Shown here: one piece after another, positions 44,015 to 52,714 of the stretch
Numbering within the stretch: position 1 is the stretch's first letter
Layout: each line of letters starts with the position of its first letter
Origin: GCA-2715645 sp042095375
GTDB lineage: Bacteria; Bacteroidota; Bacteroidia; Cytophagales; MED-G16
Length of the DNA stretch: 64,000 nucleotides
Direction: 5' to 3'
Assembly: GCA_042095375.1 (NCBI GenBank)
Contig: JBELBJ010000002.1
Location: 1-64,000, forward strand
Made by a program: the position numbers and the translations under genes
Notes under the pieces: generated by a model
What the model saw: only the letters and a program-made list of their open reading frames with translations
What the model was told of the DNA's origin: nothing
The model's database searches: none

Positions 44015-45361
44015 ATGAATATTTCTATTACTAAAAAATCAACAACTGAGTCAATTATTAAAATAAAAATTGTTCCAAGTGATTATTTAAATAAAATTGA
44101 TAATAAGATTAATGAGATAAAACCAAAACTTAATTTAAAGGGCTTTAGACCTGGAAAAGTCCCAGCACAACTTATAAAAAAAATGTATGGAAAAAGCATA
44201 TTAATTGAAGAGATTAATAAATTAACAAGTCATGAATTAACAAATTATATAAGAGAAAAGAAAATTAATATGATAGGCGAACCAGTTCCAGATAAATCAG
44301 ATGAAACAAAAATAAATTGGGAAAAAGAAACCGATTTTGAATTCAAATTTAGAATTGGCATGGTAAGCGAATTTAAATTAGAAAAATTTTCTAAAAGTAT
44401 AAAATTTAATAAATATGATATTAAAATTGATAAAAAAATAATGAATGAAACTATAGAAAATTTACAAAATCAATTTCCAGTATTTGTTGATATAAAAGAA
44501 GTTAAAAATGATTCTATAGTTGAAGGGAAAATTATTAATTCTAAAGAATATCAAAAACAAAATTTAAAATTGTTTTTAAAATCATTAAATCAAAATGAAA
44601 TTAAAAAAATTTTAAAGAAAAAAATTGGTAATAAAGTTGATCTTTCATTGTACAAATTGTGTGATTCAAATATCCATCAGCTAAATCAAATGTTTCAAAC
44701 AAACCTTAAATCAATTAATGAATTTGAGGATAAGATAGGTTTTCAAATTGATAAAATTTCTACACAAAAACCTTCAGATATCAATAATGAATTATTTGAA
44801 AAAGTATTTGGAAAAGGAAACATCAAAAATAAAACAGAATTTGAGAATAAAATTAAAGAATCTATAAAATCAAATTACGATAGAGAGAGTGAAATGCTTT
44901 TGAATAGATCTATTCAAAAGCAAATTACAAATAAACATAGTATCTCGATCCCTGATGAATTTTTAAAAAATTGGATTCAAAAGAATAATGATAAAAAATC
45001 ATCAGATGAAATAATTAATAAAAATTATAAAAATTATTGCCAGGAATTAAAATGGACATTTATTGTTGATAAAATTGTAGAAAAAGAAAGCATTAAAGTA
45101 GAAAATAATGAAATTGAAGAAGCTGCTAAAAATCAAATAAGATATCAACTAGCGTCCTCAGGAATTCAAAACCCAGAAAAGGAGTTAGATAAATTTGTAA
45201 AAAGTTATTTAGGTCAAAAAAATGGTGACAACTATTTTAAAATACAAAATCAATTAAAATCAGATAAAGCAATGAATGCGATTAAAAAAAGAATATCTAT
45301 CTCAAATAAAAATATTACTTTTGATAAATTTAAATCTTTATCAATAAAAGAATTAAAATAA
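44015..45361 (+). CDS. tig: Trigger factor-like chaperone
   Basis: A 448 aa ribosome-associated chaperone. The ribosome-binding loop is seen as LKGFRPGKVP (about 45-54). The C-terminal chaperone arms are Lys-rich and helical and end about residue 440. The central region (about 150-245) does not show a recognisable FKBP-type peptidyl-prolyl isomerase signature, as in some other Bacteroidota trigger factors. It begins 17 bases after the tRNA and is followed after 27 bases by clpP, the typical tig-clpP order. Confidence 0.88.
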   Translation: MNISITKKSTTESIIKIKIVPSDYLNKIDNKINEIKPKLNLKGFRPGKVPAQLIKKMYGKSILIEEINKLTSHELTNYIREKKINMIGEPVPDKSDETKINWEKETDFEFKFRIGMVSEFKLEKFSKSIKFNKYDIKIDKKIMNETIENLQNQFPVFVDIKEVKNDSIVEGKIINSKEYQKQNLKLFLKSLNQNEIKKILKKKIGNKVDLSLYKLCDSNIHQLNQMFQTNLKSINEFEDKIGFQIDKISTQKPSDINNELFEKVFGKGNIKNKTEFENKIKESIKSNYDRESEMLLNRSIQKQITNKHSISIPDEFLKNWIQKNNDKKSSDEIINKNYKNYCQELKWTFIVDKIVEKESIKVENNEIEEAAKNQIRYQLASSGIQNPEKELDKFVKSYLGQKNGDNYFKIQNQLKSDKAMNAIKKRISISNKNITFDKFKSLSIKELK

Positions 45362-45388
45362 TTTATCTTTAACATTAAATTTTAGTAA

Positions 45389-46063
45389 ATGAATATCAAA
45401 AAAGAGTTTAGGGATTATGTTGTAAAAGACAAAAATATTAGTGGTCATGTATTTGATTCATATGTTGAAAAAGTTGAAAATATGACAAGAGCGGTAATTG
45501 AAGAAAGACCAACTAATTTTAGAGAAATTGATGTTTTTTCTAGACTAATTATGGATCGAATTATTTTTTTAGGTATGCAAGTAGAAGAAAATATATCAAA
45601 TATAATTACAGCCCAATTACTATTTTTAGAATCAGTAGATTCAAAAAAAGATATTTTATTATATATAAATAGCCCAGGTGGTTCTGTTTATGCAGGCCTA
45701 GGTATATATGATACTATGCAATATGTATCGCCAGATGTGGCAACTATTTGTACTGGAATGGCAGCTTCAATGGGTGCAGTTTTACTTGCAGGAGGTGCTA
45801 AAAATAAAAGATCTGCTTTAAAACATTCTAGAATTATGATCCATCAACCAAGTGGAGGAATGCATGGCCAATCAAAAGATATGGAAATCAGTCTAAAACA
45901 AATGCAAGAACTAAGAAAAGATATATACACAATTTTATCTGACCATACTGGTAAGACATATAATCAAATTGAAAAGGATTCTGATAGGGATAAATGGATG
46001 CGGGCTGAAGAAGCTAAAAAGTATGGATTAATTGATGAAATTTTAATTAGAAAGGTAAAGTAA
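45389..46063 (+). CDS. clpP: ATP-dependent Clp protease proteolytic subunit
   Basis: A 224 aa serine peptidase with the catalytic triad Ser127 (GMAASMGA), His152 (MIHQPSGG) and Asp201 (DRDKWM). The length includes a short propeptide-like N-terminus. It assembles into the tetradecameric barrel that works with ClpX or ClpA/C. Those partners are not in the window; lpxB converges immediately downstream with a two-base gap. Confidence 0.96.
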   Translation: MNIKKEFRDYVVKDKNISGHVFDSYVEKVENMTRAVIEERPTNFREIDVFSRLIMDRIIFLGMQVEENISNIITAQLLFLESVDSKKDILLYINSPGGSVYAGLGIYDTMQYVSPDVATICTGMAASMGAVLLAGGAKNKRSALKHSRIMIHQPSGGMHGQSKDMEISLKQMQELRKDIYTILSDHTGKTYNQIEKDSDRDKWMRAEEAKKYGLIDEILIRKVK

Positions 46064-46065
46064 AT

Positions 46066-47172
46066 TTATTTTTCCATAATATGTGAAGCAATTTTAGAAA
46101 TCACATTTCTTTTATTTAAAGTTCTAATTATCTCTTTATATCCATTTTTAATTCTTTTATTATAACTATTATCTGAAACTATCTTAATTATTTCCTTTTT
46201 GACTGTTTTTGAATTAAAGTCTTTTTGAATAAACTCTTTTATTAATGGTTTATTAAGTATCAGGTTAACTAAAGAAATATATTTAACTTTTACTAACATT
46301 CTAGCAATAAGATATGTTATATAAGAGGTTTTGTAAACTACTATTTGAGGAACATTTAATAAGGCAACTTCTAAACTAGCTGTTCCAGAAACAGTAACTG
46401 TAACATCAGATTGTTTTACTAGATCATAAGTTCTACCAGTAATTAGTTTAACATTTTTTAAATTTTTAATAGGTTCATAAAGTTTACTATCAATATGATC
46501 AACATATGAAACAAAAAATAAATTATCTGGCATTGAACAAATTATTTTTTTGAAAATTGGAATCGAATTATAAACTTCAGAAACTCTACTTCCAGGCAAT
46601 AATGATATAGTATTTTTATAGTTAGATTTAAATTCAATTATTTTGAATTTATGTTCATCAATTATTGAATATAATGGGTTGCCATAATAAAAAATTTTTA
46701 AATTGTAATTTTTATAAAAATCCATTTCAAATGGTAATATTGAAAATGTGATATCTACATATTTTTTAATTTGATAAATTCTTTTTGTGTTCCATGCCCA
46801 AACTTTTGGAGGTATTAAATAAATCACTTTCATACCTTTTTTTTTACAATATTTTGCAAGTCTCAAATTAAAACCAGGAAAGTCAATCAATATTACAACA
46901 CTTGGTTTAGTTTCATCCAAATGTTTTTTAAATAAATTTATCTTATTTAAAAAAATATGAAAATTTTTAATTACCTCATAAAAACCCATAAAATTATAGG
47001 ATCTGTAATGCTGTAAAAGTTTTCCTCCAGCTTTTTTCATTTTATCACCACCCCAATAATTTATTATTGCATTTGGATTAATATTCAGTATTTCCTTGAT
47101 TAATTTACCACCATATAGATCTCCAGATTTTTCACCAGCAATTAAAAAAAATTTATTAGCGCTCTGGTCCAT
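46066..47172 (-). CDS. lpxB: Lipid-A-disaccharide synthase
   Basis: A GT19 glycosyltransferase that condenses UDP-diacylglucosamine with lipid X to make the lipid A disaccharide. It contains FFLIAGEKSGDLYGGKL at the N-terminus, IDFPGFNLRLA, PPKVWAWNTKR, LLPGSRVSEV and the C-terminal VSGTASLEVAL. The start at 47172 (MDQSANKF) places the GExSGD motif at the usual distance; an upstream ATG at 47202 would extend it ten residues into queD. It overlaps the end of queD by 17 bases. Confidence 0.93.
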   Translation of the reverse strand: MDQSANKFFLIAGEKSGDLYGGKLIKEILNINPNAIINYWGGDKMKKAGGKLLQHYRSYNFMGFYEVIKNFHIFLNKINLFKKHLDETKPSVVILIDFPGFNLRLAKYCKKKGMKVIYLIPPKVWAWNTKRIYQIKKYVDITFSILPFEMDFYKNYNLKIFYYGNPLYSIIDEHKFKIIEFKSNYKNTISLLPGSRVSEVYNSIPIFKKIICSMPDNLFFVSYVDHIDSKLYEPIKNLKNVKLITGRTYDLVKQSDVTVTVSGTASLEVALLNVPQIVVYKTSYITYLIARMLVKVKYISLVNLILNKPLIKEFIQKDFNSKTVKKEIIKIVSDNSYNKRIKNGYKEIIRTLNKRNVISKIASHIMEK

Positions 47173-47584
47173 AATATTCAACTGAATTTTTTGGAGTTTC
47201 ATAAAGTTTAATACAATGTAAAAAACAATTGCAATCTTCTAAAGATGAAATTTTTTTATCTAAAATATTCCAAAACTCTATAACAACATTTTCGGTAGAT
47301 GTAATTTTATTTTTTAAAAACGGGACATCTAAATTTAGATTTTTATGATCAACTTTACTTATTATTTCATCATTAATTATTTCAGATAAAAGCTTTAAGT
47401 TAATAACCATTCCATCATCATTGTTAAGTTTTCCTTTTATTGTAACAAACAATTCATAATTATGACCATGCCAATTTTCATTCGAACAATCACCGTATAC
47501 TTGAAAATTTTTTTCTTTTGACCACGATGGATTATATAGTTTATGGGCTGCGTTAAAATGCTCTTTTCTAGTTAAATAAATCAT
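47156..47584 (-). CDS. queD: 6-pyruvoyltetrahydropterin synthase / QueD family enzyme
   Basis: A 142 aa tunnelling-fold enzyme. Zinc-binding His residues appear as FNAAHKL and NWHGHNYEL, with the catalytic Cys in GDCSNENWHGH. The C-x5-HGH spacing resembles the pyruvoyl-tetrahydropterin synthase type more than classical E. coli QueD, so the product could be 6-carboxytetrahydropterin (queuosine precursor) or another pterin. It overlaps the phosphoribosyltransferase gene by four bases and lpxB by 17. No other queuosine genes are nearby. Confidence 0.88.
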   Translation of the reverse strand: MIYLTRKEHFNAAHKLYNPSWSKEKNFQVYGDCSNENWHGHNYELFVTIKGKLNNDDGMVINLKLLSEIINDEIISKVDHKNLNLDVPFLKNKITSTENVVIEFWNILDKKISSLEDCNCFLHCIKLYETPKNSVEYYGPER

Positions 47585-48066
47585 AATAAATATCCTTCAT
47601 TTTTTTTAAAATCAATTTTGACATGTTCATTAATTGTAGTATTTAATTTTACTCCACTATATTTTGCGAGAATAGGAAAGTTTTTGTGACTTCTATCTAC
47701 CAAAACTGCTACTTCTATTTTTTTTGGATAAAAAGGTAAAATTAAATTAATTGAATACGCAATTGTTTTACCTGAATTAAGAACGTCATCAACTATAATA
47801 ACAACTTTTTCATTTAAAGAATCTCTTATTAAATCTAATTTGTTGGATTTAGAATTATCAACATCTATCTTAAGTTTATAGGATTCTATATCTGCTGGAA
47901 ATAGATTATCCAAATTTTTTTTAATTCTACTAGACAAAATATTTCCATTAGAATTTATCCCAAATAATACAACTTTTTTTTCTTCTAAATTGTTTTCATA
48001 TAATTCATATGAAAGCCTTTTTATTTTTTGACTTATTTGATTTGAATTTAGGATTATATTCGACAT
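47581..48066 (-). CDS. Phosphoribosyltransferase family protein (PyrR-like)
   Basis: A 161 aa type I PRTase fold protein. The PRPP-binding loop is VVIIVDDVLNSGKTIAYSI, and KIEVAVLVDRSHKNFPI resembles the family segment of PyrR, the uracil phosphoribosyltransferase/attenuation protein. Salvage of a nucleobase or pyrimidine-gene regulation are both possible. It overlaps queD by four bases. Confidence 0.85.
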   Translation of the reverse strand: MSNIILNSNQISQKIKRLSYELYENNLEEKKVVLFGINSNGNILSSRIKKNLDNLFPADIESYKLKIDVDNSKSNKLDLIRDSLNEKVVIIVDDVLNSGKTIAYSINLILPFYPKKIEVAVLVDRSHKNFPILAKYSGVKLNTTINEHVKIDFKKNEGYLL

Positions 48067-48136
48067 GAAACTAAAATATTAAATATATAATTATTGATTG
48101 GCAAATATTATTATAATAGTATAAAGAACTATATAG

Positions 48137-49321
48137 TTACCTCATTTTTTTTAGAAAAATCCGTGAATCAGCATTTATTTTTTCACTTCTCTTGGTCAAT
48201 TTCATAACTTTATTAAAATATCTCTTTGCAGAGTAATAGTTCTTTTCATCATAAGCAAATTTTCCTAAAGAAAAGTATGAATGTAAAGTGTAACCCATTT
48301 TTTCAGCATTAATTATTTTAGCCATTTCAATGGATTCATTATAAAATTTTTTTGATAAATTGATTTCTGATTTACTATTATATATTTCTCCTAAAAAAAA
48401 GGCAGCTTGTCTTACTAAATTATGTTTATATCCGTATTTATTTTTTTTAAAATTTTCAATAATAATTAATGACTCTTTCTCACACTCATTAAATCTTCCT
48501 GATCGATATAGCAGTGAATTATTAACACCATGAAAAATAGAGTTGTTTGGAAATAAATCAGACAAATAATTAGATAATTGAAAAGACTTAGAAATACTAT
48601 TCTCTTGAGACAAAATTTTCATTAAAAAAAATTGAGCTTCAGTCCTTGTATAAAAAGAATTTTTTGCTGCATTATCTAATTGAGAAATTCCCTTTTTCTT
48701 ATCACCTTTTGGAAATAATCTAATTATCGGTTTTAATAATGGATATTCTTCTGCTACCCATATTGAATAGTAATTAAAGAGCCCATTTCCAAATGAAATT
48801 TCTGGAATAAAATTTTCTTCACCTTTCACCTCTTTTAGAAATTTGAGAGCGTTCCTTCCTGAAAATGCAGCTTTTCTCCATTTTTTTCTCTCTGAAAGTA
48901 ATCTTCCTTTAAATCCATAAGATGCAGCTAAAAAAAAAGCGCCTTCTATTTCATTGTAATCTTCATAAATTTTCTTCGACAAAATTATTGAAGTATCCAT
49001 TAAAAATAAAAACTGATTATCTAAACTTTTATTTTCTAAATCTGGAGCAATTTTCCACCATGTGCTTAATCCAAGTAGAAAATATGGAAGTGGGTGCCAA
49101 CCAAATTCTTGGATTAACCAATTAAATTGTTTGTCCGATTTTTCAAATTGAAAATCATACATTAAATTGATAGCTTCAGTAGTTTCTATCTGAATATCAA
49201 TATTTAATAAAAGTGGTATAGAATCATAATCAGCTTTTGTTGCGTATATATTTTTTTCTATTGAAAAGAATAAAAATAATATCAATATGAAAAAAAAAGA
49301 TTTAAATTTTCTAAAAAACAT
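48137..49321 (-). CDS. Tetratricopeptide-repeat protein, probably secreted or periplasmic
   Basis: A 394 aa protein with a hydrophobic N-terminal export signal (about 5-27) and helical repeats. TPR-like units are visible around 300-385 (AAFFLGEIYNSKSEINLSKK, LHSYFSLGKFAYDEKNYYSA), and the N-terminal half contains EAINLMYDFQFEKSDKQFNW. Such proteins usually scaffold protein contacts in the envelope. No specific role can be assigned; it is divergent from the DUF2723 gene with a 77-base gap. Confidence 0.78.
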   Translation of the reverse strand: MFFRKFKSFFFILILFLFFSIEKNIYATKADYDSIPLLLNIDIQIETTEAINLMYDFQFEKSDKQFNWLIQEFGWHPLPYFLLGLSTWWKIAPDLENKSLDNQFLFLMDTSIILSKKIYEDYNEIEGAFFLAASYGFKGRLLSERKKWRKAAFSGRNALKFLKEVKGEENFIPEISFGNGLFNYYSIWVAEEYPLLKPIIRLFPKGDKKKGISQLDNAAKNSFYTRTEAQFFLMKILSQENSISKSFQLSNYLSDLFPNNSIFHGVNNSLLYRSGRFNECEKESLIIIENFKKNKYGYKHNLVRQAAFFLGEIYNSKSEINLSKKFYNESIEMAKIINAEKMGYTLHSYFSLGKFAYDEKNYYSAKRYFNKVMKLTKRSEKINADSRIFLKKMR

Positions 49322-49398
49322 ATTTTTCGCAAATTAAGTCAAACAATAGATTATCATTAATATAATTTGTATTATTTTCGTCCATAAAAATAAAAAAA

Positions 49399-52344
49399 TT
49401 GAATTTTCAGAAAATAAATGATATAACTGGATGGATAATGTTTGTTATATCTTTTATTGTCTATTCAATAACTGTAGAAGATACAGCAAGTTTTTGGGAT
49501 TGTGGTGAGTTTATCGCTGTATCCTATAAGCTAGAAGTACCACATCCTCCAGGAGCTCCATTTTATCTATTGTTAGGTAGAATTTTCTCATTCCTGGCTT
49601 TAGGTAATGTTGAAAAGGTATCTTTAGCAATCAATTTTCTTAGCGTTATAACAAGTGCTTTTACTATATTATTTCTATTTTGGACTATAACTCATTTTTC
49701 TAAAAAACTCTTTGAAACTAATAATAATATTAATCTTATTTTAGTAATCTCATCAGGTATTATTGGTTCACTCTCATACACTTTTACGGATTCATTTTGG
49801 TTTTCAGCTGTCGAAGCTGAAGTTTATGCTATGTCATCTTTTTTTACCGCATTTGTTTTTTGGGCTATATTAAAATGGGAAAATATTGAAGATGAAAAGA
49901 AAAAAAATAGATGGATAATATTAATCGCCTATATGATGGGATTATCTATAGGGGTACATTTATTAAATTTAGTTACTATCCCAGCACTTGCTCTAATAAT
50001 ATATTTCAATAAAACAAAAACAATTAACTTATTAGGAATTTTTTATACCCTAATTATAAGTGTATTTTTAATTGGGTTTATAATGATAGGAATTATTCCT
50101 GGATTGCCCACTTTAGCCAGCAATTTTGAAATATTTTTTGTAAACAGTCTTAACCTTCCATTTGGATCTGGAATAATATTTTTTTCAATTTCTTTACTTT
50201 TAGGATTGGTATATTCAATAATATATTCTCAACAAAAACAAATTGTTTGGTTAAATACTTCATTGATTGCTCTAAGTTTTGTACTAATTGGTTATTCATC
50301 ATATTCTTTAGTATTAATTAGGTCAAGCTTTAATCCTCCAATAGATGAAAACAATCCGGAAAATATTTTGAGTTTCATATCTTATTTAAAAAGAGAGCAA
50401 TATGGAAATAGACCACTTTTTCATGGGCAATATTATGATGCAGAAGTTATAGATCAAAAACAAGAAAAAATAGTTTATAAACGAGGAAAAGAAAAATATG
50501 AAATAAAAGATAAAAGCTTTAGTTACGTCTACGATCCTAAAAGAACAACAATATTTCCAAGAATGTACAGTGGATCAAATCCAAACCATAAAGAAAGGTA
50601 TAGAGAGATTGTAGGGCTTGGAAAAAATGAAAAACCAAATTTTTCAGACAATTTGGAGTTCATGTTTAAATATCAAATTGGTCATATGTATTTAAGATAT
50701 CTACTATGGAATTTTTCAGGAAGAGAATCTGATATTCAAGATGCTAATTGGTTAAGCATTAATGATAAATTTAAAAATGTACCTGAAGAAATTCTTAATA
50801 ACAAAGCAAGAAATAATTATTATATGATTCCTCTAATTTTAGCTTTGATTGGTCTTTTTTACCATTATTTTAGAGATAAAAAAAACTTTTCAGTTGTGAT
50901 GGCTCTATTTATACTTACAGGAGTAGCGCTTGTAGTATATTTAAATAGTCCACCATCAGAACCTAGAGAAAGAGATTATATTTATGCAGGTTCCTATTAT
51001 GCATTTTCAATTTGGATAGGAATAGGAGTTTTATCTATTTTTTCATTTCTTTATTCAATTTTAAAAAATAATAAAATCTCTCTATTTATCTCTATTCTAA
51101 TTGGTGTAATAAGTCCAATAATCTTATGTATTGAAAATTGGGATGACCATGATCGGTCAAATAGATATTTATCAGTAGATTCAGCTAAAAATTTACTAGC
51201 TTCCTGTGCTCCAAATTCTATATTATTCACAGGAGGAGATAACGATACATTTCCTCTTTGGTATGTACAAGAGGTAGAAGGTTTTCGAACTGATGTGAGA
51301 GTTATTGTTTTAAGTTATTTCAATACAGATTGGTATATAGACCAAATGAGAAGTAAAAAAAATGATTCTGAAAAATTAAAATTTCTACTCACAGATGAGA
51401 ATTATCAACAAGGAGGACTTAACGACTATTTACCTTTCATTAAAAACCCACAAATAAACAATGCTTCAATTAATTTGAATGCATATCTTAATCTGATAAA
51501 ATCTGAAAATAAAGGGATTCAAGTTCCAGCTGCTCTAAGTAATTATAATATACTTCCATCTAAATCATTATATATAGATATTGATACAAATAATTTAAAT
51601 CTGAATAAAATAATTCCTCAACAATTTTTAAAATTTTTAGTTAATAGATTAATTATAAATCTAAAAGAAAATAAAGGTGGTTTGGAAAAAAAAGATTTAG
51701 CAATATTAGATTTTATTAATTCAAATAACTGGGAAAGACCAATATATTTTAATAATACATCATTAAATGGAACAAATCTTAATTTTAAAAGAAATGTTGT
51801 TCAAGAAGGACTTGCTTATAGATTGTTACCATTGGTAAATCCAAATCCATCTAAAAACTTTATAAATACCGATATAATGTATGATAATATGATTAATAAA
51901 TTTTATTGGAGAGAATTAGATAACGAAAAAACATATTATTCTGAAGATCATAGAGGATTTGTTTTAAATTATAGAGCAACTTTTAATACACTTGCTGCTG
52001 AACTAATCAAAATTGGGGAGACTGAAAAAGCAAAAAATGTAATAAAAACTTGTTTAAAGTTAATACCTGATAAAGCAGTGAATTTTGATCATTTTTCTGT
52101 ACAAAAAGTTGATATGCTTTTATCGATGGGAGAAAATGAAACGGCAAATAATATTGCTGAAATTACAAGTAAAAGATCTGATCAAATGTTAGAATATCTT
52201 ATTAATAATAATGTAAATAACAAATATCAAATTCAAAGAAATCTAGTTTCTCTAAATGCCTTAGCTAGAGCATATAATAAAGATGGTCAATTTGATTTAG
52301 CAACCAAGTACAATGACTTATTTGAAAAACATTATAAAAATTAG
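49399..52344 (+). CDS. DUF2723 family membrane protein (TMEM260/O-mannosyltransferase-like)
   Basis: A 981 aa protein with about 12 membrane helices in the first 580 residues and a soluble C-terminal region with TPR-like helices (about 860-980). The family signature TASFWDCGEFIAVSYKLEVPHPPGAPFYLLLGR is at residues 28-61. Relatives include human TMEM260, an O-mannosyltransferase, so a surface or secreted protein glycosylation role is plausible. The start is most likely TTG at 49399: no ATG lies between the upstream in-frame stop and it, and the next ATG (residue 14) would cut the first helix. Confidence 0.85.
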   Translation: MNFQKINDITGWIMFVISFIVYSITVEDTASFWDCGEFIAVSYKLEVPHPPGAPFYLLLGRIFSFLALGNVEKVSLAINFLSVITSAFTILFLFWTITHFSKKLFETNNNINLILVISSGIIGSLSYTFTDSFWFSAVEAEVYAMSSFFTAFVFWAILKWENIEDEKKKNRWIILIAYMMGLSIGVHLLNLVTIPALALIIYFNKTKTINLLGIFYTLIISVFLIGFIMIGIIPGLPTLASNFEIFFVNSLNLPFGSGIIFFSISLLLGLVYSIIYSQQKQIVWLNTSLIALSFVLIGYSSYSLVLIRSSFNPPIDENNPENILSFISYLKREQYGNRPLFHGQYYDAEVIDQKQEKIVYKRGKEKYEIKDKSFSYVYDPKRTTIFPRMYSGSNPNHKERYREIVGLGKNEKPNFSDNLEFMFKYQIGHMYLRYLLWNFSGRESDIQDANWLSINDKFKNVPEEILNNKARNNYYMIPLILALIGLFYHYFRDKKNFSVVMALFILTGVALVVYLNSPPSEPRERDYIYAGSYYAFSIWIGIGVLSIFSFLYSILKNNKISLFISILIGVISPIILCIENWDDHDRSNRYLSVDSAKNLLASCAPNSILFTGGDNDTFPLWYVQEVEGFRTDVRVIVLSYFNTDWYIDQMRSKKNDSEKLKFLLTDENYQQGGLNDYLPFIKNPQINNASINLNAYLNLIKSENKGIQVPAALSNYNILPSKSLYIDIDTNNLNLNKIIPQQFLKFLVNRLIINLKENKGGLEKKDLAILDFINSNNWERPIYFNNTSLNGTNLNFKRNVVQEGLAYRLLPLVNPNPSKNFINTDIMYDNMINKFYWRELDNEKTYYSEDHRGFVLNYRATFNTLAAELIKIGETEKAKNVIKTCLKLIPDKAVNFDHFSVQKVDMLLSMGENETANNIAEITSKRSDQMLEYLINNNVNNKYQIQRNLVSLNALARAYNKDGQFDLATKYNDLFEKHYKN

Positions 52345-52351
52345 ATTATTT

Positions 52352-52675
52352 CTATTTCTTTAAAAATTTTAAAGCTTTTTTATACTTCGATTTATCATTA
52401 GCTACAATTATAAAATAATAACCGCTAGATATTTCCTTAACTGAAAATTTAATTTTATTATTTGAAACAATATTACTTGAAACATTGATTCTATTACCTA
52501 TTATACTATGAATTTGAAAATTGAAATCTTGGATATTTTTAGTATTAGATTCGAGAATTACAAACTCTGAAGCGGGGTTTGGATATATATCAAATTTAAA
52601 TTCATTTTTTAATTCTTGAGCATTTACTAGAATTGGTAATAAAAAAAATAAAAAAAATAAGAGATGTTGTTTCAT
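52352..52675 (-). CDS. Mini-protein consisting of a signal peptide and a T9SS sorting domain
   Basis: A 107 aa protein. Residues 1-20 are a signal peptide ending before QELKN. The remainder matches a type A T9SS C-terminal domain: FDIYPNPASEFVILES near its start, IHSIIGNRI in the middle, and SSGYYFIIVAND...KKALKFLKK at the end. No passenger domain is present. It may be a decaying remnant, a stand-alone surface module, or a competitor for the T9SS machinery. The gene is downstream of nnr on the same strand (39 bp gap). Confidence 0.82.
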   Translation of the reverse strand: MKQHLLFFLFFLLPILVNAQELKNEFKFDIYPNPASEFVILESNTKNIQDFNFQIHSIIGNRINVSSNIVSNNKIKFSVKEISSGYYFIIVANDKSKYKKALKFLKK

Positions 52676-52714
52676 TAAAAAAAATTAATCAATCATAAAA
52701 TTAGATAAAAAAGA

